Of a DNA stretch of 64,000 nucleotides, positions 61,575 through 64,000 are shown in pieces. Location: the NCBI RefSeq assembly GCF_020103695.1, contig NZ_JAHXBF010000046.1:1-64000 (forward strand). Reading direction: 5' to 3'. A program made the translations under genes and the position numbers. Under the pieces are notes generated by a model that saw only the letters and a program-made list of their open reading frames with translations, made no database searches and was not told where the DNA came from. Positions within the stretch are counted from its first letter, which is position 1. Each line of letters opens with the position of its first letter. This DNA comes from Hyalangium versicolor. Its GTDB lineage: Bacteria > Myxococcota > Myxococcia > Myxococcales > Myxococcaceae.

Positions 61575-61748
61575 CTACAGGTGCCGCGGTGCCGGAGTCT
61601 CCGCCTCGGGCCGGGCGAGGATCAGCGCGAGCTGCCGGGCCTGATTCTCGGTGGAGCAACGATACTCCTGCGTCTTGCCGTTGGACTTCTGGATTCGGAT
61701 CACCCAGACGTTGTCTTCCTTCGTCACCACGGGCATCGCGTAGGCCAT
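61575..61748 (-). CDS. 57-residue conserved-looking small protein
   Basis: A 57-residue protein beginning MAYAMPVVTKEDNVWVIRIQ. It continues with NGKTQEYRCSTENQARQLALIL: two or three beta strands and one helix, like a minimal alpha/beta module similar in shape to DUF2188-type small proteins; that is inference. AGGAGGTG lies five bases before the ATG at 61748, a very strong site. No signal peptide. It is a monocistronic gene between the hydrolase and the helicase. Confidence 0.72.
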   Translation of the reverse strand: MAYAMPVVTKEDNVWVIRIQKSNGKTQEYRCSTENQARQLALILARPEAETPAPRHL

Positions 61749-61945
61749 GTGACACCTCCTGGGTTGGGGGTGAAGCATCCGCCGTGCCGGGCTGCTTTCC
61801 GAGCCAAGCGCCTGGAATCAGGGAGGTGGGAGCTGGGAGGAGGTGACCTGGAAGGGCAGTGGGCCGTGGGGTGTGTGACGTTTTGCGCGCATGCTGTGTG
61901 TCATGTGCAACACATGGAATCGGGTGCGCGCGGAACGTACCCGTG

Positions 61946-63856
61946 TCAGGGCTCGGGCCACTCCCAGGCGGAGTGGTAGCCGGTGTCGGCCTGGGTGCCT
62001 TCGATGAAGCGCGCGTAGAAGGCATGGCCGCTGAGGGTGGCGGAGTCTCCCACCACGAAGAGGTGCCGCCGTGCGCGGGTGAGGGCCACGTTCATGCGGC
62101 GCAGGTCCGTGAGGAAGCCGAGCTGGCCCTCGGAGTTGGAGCGGGTGAGGCTGACGAGGATGGCGTCCTTCTCTCGGCCCTGGAAGGCGTCCACGGTGTC
62201 GACTTCGACGTCCGGGGAGAGGGCCTCCACGCGCTCGCGGAGCTGGAAGGCCTGGGCGCTGTAGGGGGTGATGACGGCGAGCTCTCGCGGAGAGAGTCCT
62301 GCGGCGAGCAGGGCCTTCACCCGCGAGACGATGAGGTCCGCCTCGCCGGTGTTGAAGAGGCTCTGGGTGCTCTCCTCCACCTGCTCCTCGAAGCCCTTGC
62401 CGGCGGTGTCGAGGAAGAGGACGGGAGGGGCATCCACCTCCGTGCCGGGAGAGAGCACGTCCGCGAGGGTGCGGTCCGCCACGCTGGCGTGGGCGCGCAG
62501 CTCGCCGCCGTACATCTCTCGGGAGGGGAAGGACATGATGCGGGAGTTCATGCGGTACTGCTCGCGGAGCATGCGCTTGACGCCCTCGCCGTGGTCCTGG
62601 AGGAGGCGCTCGAAGAGGCTGGTGCCGAGGCCGGCCTTGGAGGCTTCCTGTGAGAGGACGGTGGGAGGGAGCTGCTTGGGGTCTCCGGCGAGGATGACCT
62701 TGGGGGCGCGCAGGAAGCCGAGCAGGGTGAGGGGCTCGGTGGCCTGGGTGGCCTCGTCGATGAGGGCGAGATCGAAGGACTCGGGGGCGAGCAGGCCGGA
62801 CTGAAGGCTGGCCAGGGTGACGCAGACGACCTGGGCGCGCTCGAGCACGGCGCGCACGGCCTTGCGTTCCAGGGCGCGGGCCTCGTCCATGAGGCTCTTG
62901 GCCTCGGTGGAGGAGGCGCGGGCGTTGGAGAAGCGCTGGCGGCTGCGGCCCTGGGTGCGCTGGCGGCGGGCATAGCCGAAGAGATCGAAGGCCTCGTCGA
63001 AGAGCTCGCGCGAGAGGATGCGGTCGGGGTGTTCCTCGACGACGATGTCCAGGGTGTGCTCCTGGAGACGGGCGGCGACGCGAGCGGGGTGGCCCACGCG
63101 GATGGCGCGCAGGCCCTGGTTGAGGCAGAGCTCCAGCAGGTGATCCACGGCGGCGTTGCTGGCGGCGGTGCACAGCAGGCGCTCGCCGCGAGCCACGGCC
63201 TGGGCGGCCACTTCGGCGAGCACGGTGCTCTTGCCGGTGCCTGGGGGGCCGTGGACGAGGAAGAAGTCCTCGGCGGCGAGGGCTCGGGCCACGGCATCGG
63301 CTTGCTCGGGATTGAGGGGACGGGAGGGTTCGAGTTCCTTGGGCTTGTCGAAGCGTGGGGGCTCGTTGCCCAGGAGGACTTCGCGCTTGCGGCGCTCGGC
63401 GCCCTTGTCGAGGGCCTTGACGCGTTCGAGGCCGGCGCGCACGCGCTCATAGGTGACGTCGTTGGGGACGACGTCGAGGCGGAGCAGTCCTTCATGGACG
63501 AAGGGAGGGGGGGAGCGATCGAAGGCGAGCTGGATTCGGGTGCGGGTGGCGCGAGAGACAAGGGCGCGAGCGGGCTCTTTGACTTCGGCGCGGCGGGGCA
63601 TGACGGCGACGAGGTCGCCATTGTTGAGGGGAGAGGGGAACGGGGCGCGGTCGGCGCGGGCGAGGGTGAGGAGGATGCGACCGCCGAGGCCGACTTCCTC
63701 CTCGATGCTCTCGAGGTCGAGGACGGAGAGGCCGTGCTCGGCGCGCTCGCGCAGGGTCATGCTCTGGGCGAGCGCGGCGGAGCGGGCGCGCTCGGCATCG
63801 CGCTCCATGGCGAGGAGCCGGCCGAACTGGTCGAAGAAGGAGACGTCACGAGGCAT
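61946..63856 (-). CDS. Superfamily 1B-like DNA/RNA helicase (IGHMBP2/Dna2-type)
   Basis: A 636-residue helicase. The N-terminal ~190 residues are a beta-barrel/stalk region. Motif I is HGPPGTGKSTVLAEV, motif II (DEAT variant) LALIDEATQATEP, motif III LAGDPKQLPPTV, motif IV REQYRMNSRIMSFPS, motif V VDTVDAFQGREKDAILVSL and motif VI MNVALTRARRHLFVVGD. This is the Upf1-like branch seen in IGHMBP2, SMUBP-2 and bacterial homologues, which unwind 5'-to-3'. It is probably co-transcribed with the partial gene upstream, since only nine bases separate them. Confidence 0.94.
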   Translation of the reverse strand: MPRDVSFFDQFGRLLAMERDAERARSAALAQSMTLRERAEHGLSVLDLESIEEEVGLGGRILLTLARADRAPFPSPLNNGDLVAVMPRRAEVKEPARALVSRATRTRIQLAFDRSPPPFVHEGLLRLDVVPNDVTYERVRAGLERVKALDKGAERRKREVLLGNEPPRFDKPKELEPSRPLNPEQADAVARALAAEDFFLVHGPPGTGKSTVLAEVAAQAVARGERLLCTAASNAAVDHLLELCLNQGLRAIRVGHPARVAARLQEHTLDIVVEEHPDRILSRELFDEAFDLFGYARRQRTQGRSRQRFSNARASSTEAKSLMDEARALERKAVRAVLERAQVVCVTLASLQSGLLAPESFDLALIDEATQATEPLTLLGFLRAPKVILAGDPKQLPPTVLSQEASKAGLGTSLFERLLQDHGEGVKRMLREQYRMNSRIMSFPSREMYGGELRAHASVADRTLADVLSPGTEVDAPPVLFLDTAGKGFEEQVEESTQSLFNTGEADLIVSRVKALLAAGLSPRELAVITPYSAQAFQLRERVEALSPDVEVDTVDAFQGREKDAILVSLTRSNSEGQLGFLTDLRRMNVALTRARRHLFVVGDSATLSGHAFYARFIEGTQADTGYHSAWEWPEP

Positions 63857-63865
63857 GGGGGAGGG

Positions 63866-64000
63866 TTATGCCAGAGGGCAGGCCGTGCCGCGCGGCTGCT
63901 CAGGCTCGGATGACGGTGACAGAACAGGAGGCAGCACTGCGCGGGATGGGAAGGCCAACTCGCGCACCACCACCTCGCGATAGATGGGATTGGTCACATC
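63866..64000 (-). CDS. 3' end of a gene, possible ATPase (partial)
   Basis: A minus-strand frame open from the window edge gives 44 residues starting DVTNPIYREVVVRELAF and ending at TAA (63868-63866). The NPIYREVxxREL pattern resembles the end of an AAA-type ATP-binding protein family, but the fragment is too short to be sure. It lies nine bases upstream of the helicase start, in the same direction. Confidence 0.6.
   Translation of the reverse strand, partial: DVTNPIYREVVVRELAFPSRAVLPPVLSPSSEPEQPRGTACPLA

Overview
The window is GC-rich and densely packed with genes. Its gene types point to a myxobacterium (Myxococcota, most like the Cystobacter/Archangium relatives). It holds a SitA-type outer-membrane-exchange toxin, many signal-peptide-II lipoproteins, ELWxxDGT-repeat and ADYC-domain proteins, three Hanks-type Ser/Thr kinases, a choice-of-anchor-D lipoprotein, and a sigma factor divergent from a giant kinase. 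The assignment rests on gene content only. No rRNA, tRNA, CRISPR array or intact insertion sequence was seen.

Layout. 1-2.4 kb: a lipoprotein toxin, DUF2019 immunity and accessory gene cassette on the minus strand, followed by a broken metalloprotease remnant. 2.8-11.6 kb: exported or surface proteins, including a large alpha/beta hydrolase, a pentapeptide lipoprotein, a GH87-like alpha-1,3-glucanase with duplicated carbohydrate-binding modules, and a lipoprotein with helix-hairpin-helix motifs. 11.6-13.3 kb: a DUF1521 protein (self-cleaving type III effector-like domain) with a SycD/LcrH-like TPR chaperone gene downstream. 13.6-17.3 kb: proline iminopeptidase, then an editing-domain-less threonyl-tRNA synthetase preceded by a threonine-codon leader peptide and alternative hairpins, then an Rsm22-like protein. 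17.4-20 kb: a three-gene ABC-2 exporter. 20-26.5 kb: ELWxxDGT lipoprotein, lipase plus foldase, a repeat lipoprotein and a beta-lactamase-fold protein. 26.6-28.9 kb: carbonic anhydrase plus SulP transporter. 29-42.5 kb: mixed housekeeping genes (RidA, RF3, carboxypeptidase Taq, RNase D, TtcA), two kinases, a TerB-like protein and lipoproteins.

42.5-50.7 kb is the most striking signalling locus. A sigma-70-family factor is divergent, across a 17-bp palindrome, from a two-gene operon. The first operon gene fuses an anti-sigma-type zinc finger, a Ser/Thr kinase, a STAND-type NTPase, a membrane segment, a PEGA-like module and an FGE-sulfatase domain. The second encodes an exported TPR-CHAT protease. 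50.8-51.8 kb is a degenerate patch with an RCC1 remnant. 51.8-64 kb holds an FG-GAP protein, a WD40-BRCT-pentapeptide fusion, an anchor-D/vWA lipoprotein, an alpha/beta hydrolase, a 57-aa protein, an SF1 helicase, and the 3' end of another gene.

Two systems deserve follow-up first. One is the threonine attenuator (leader about 15,996-16,073) in front of the ThrRS core paralogue. The other is the sigma / zinc-finger-kinase-STAND-FGE / TPR-CHAT module. The DUF1521-chaperone pair and the SitA cassette come next. All functional assignments were made by reading motifs; no database search was run.
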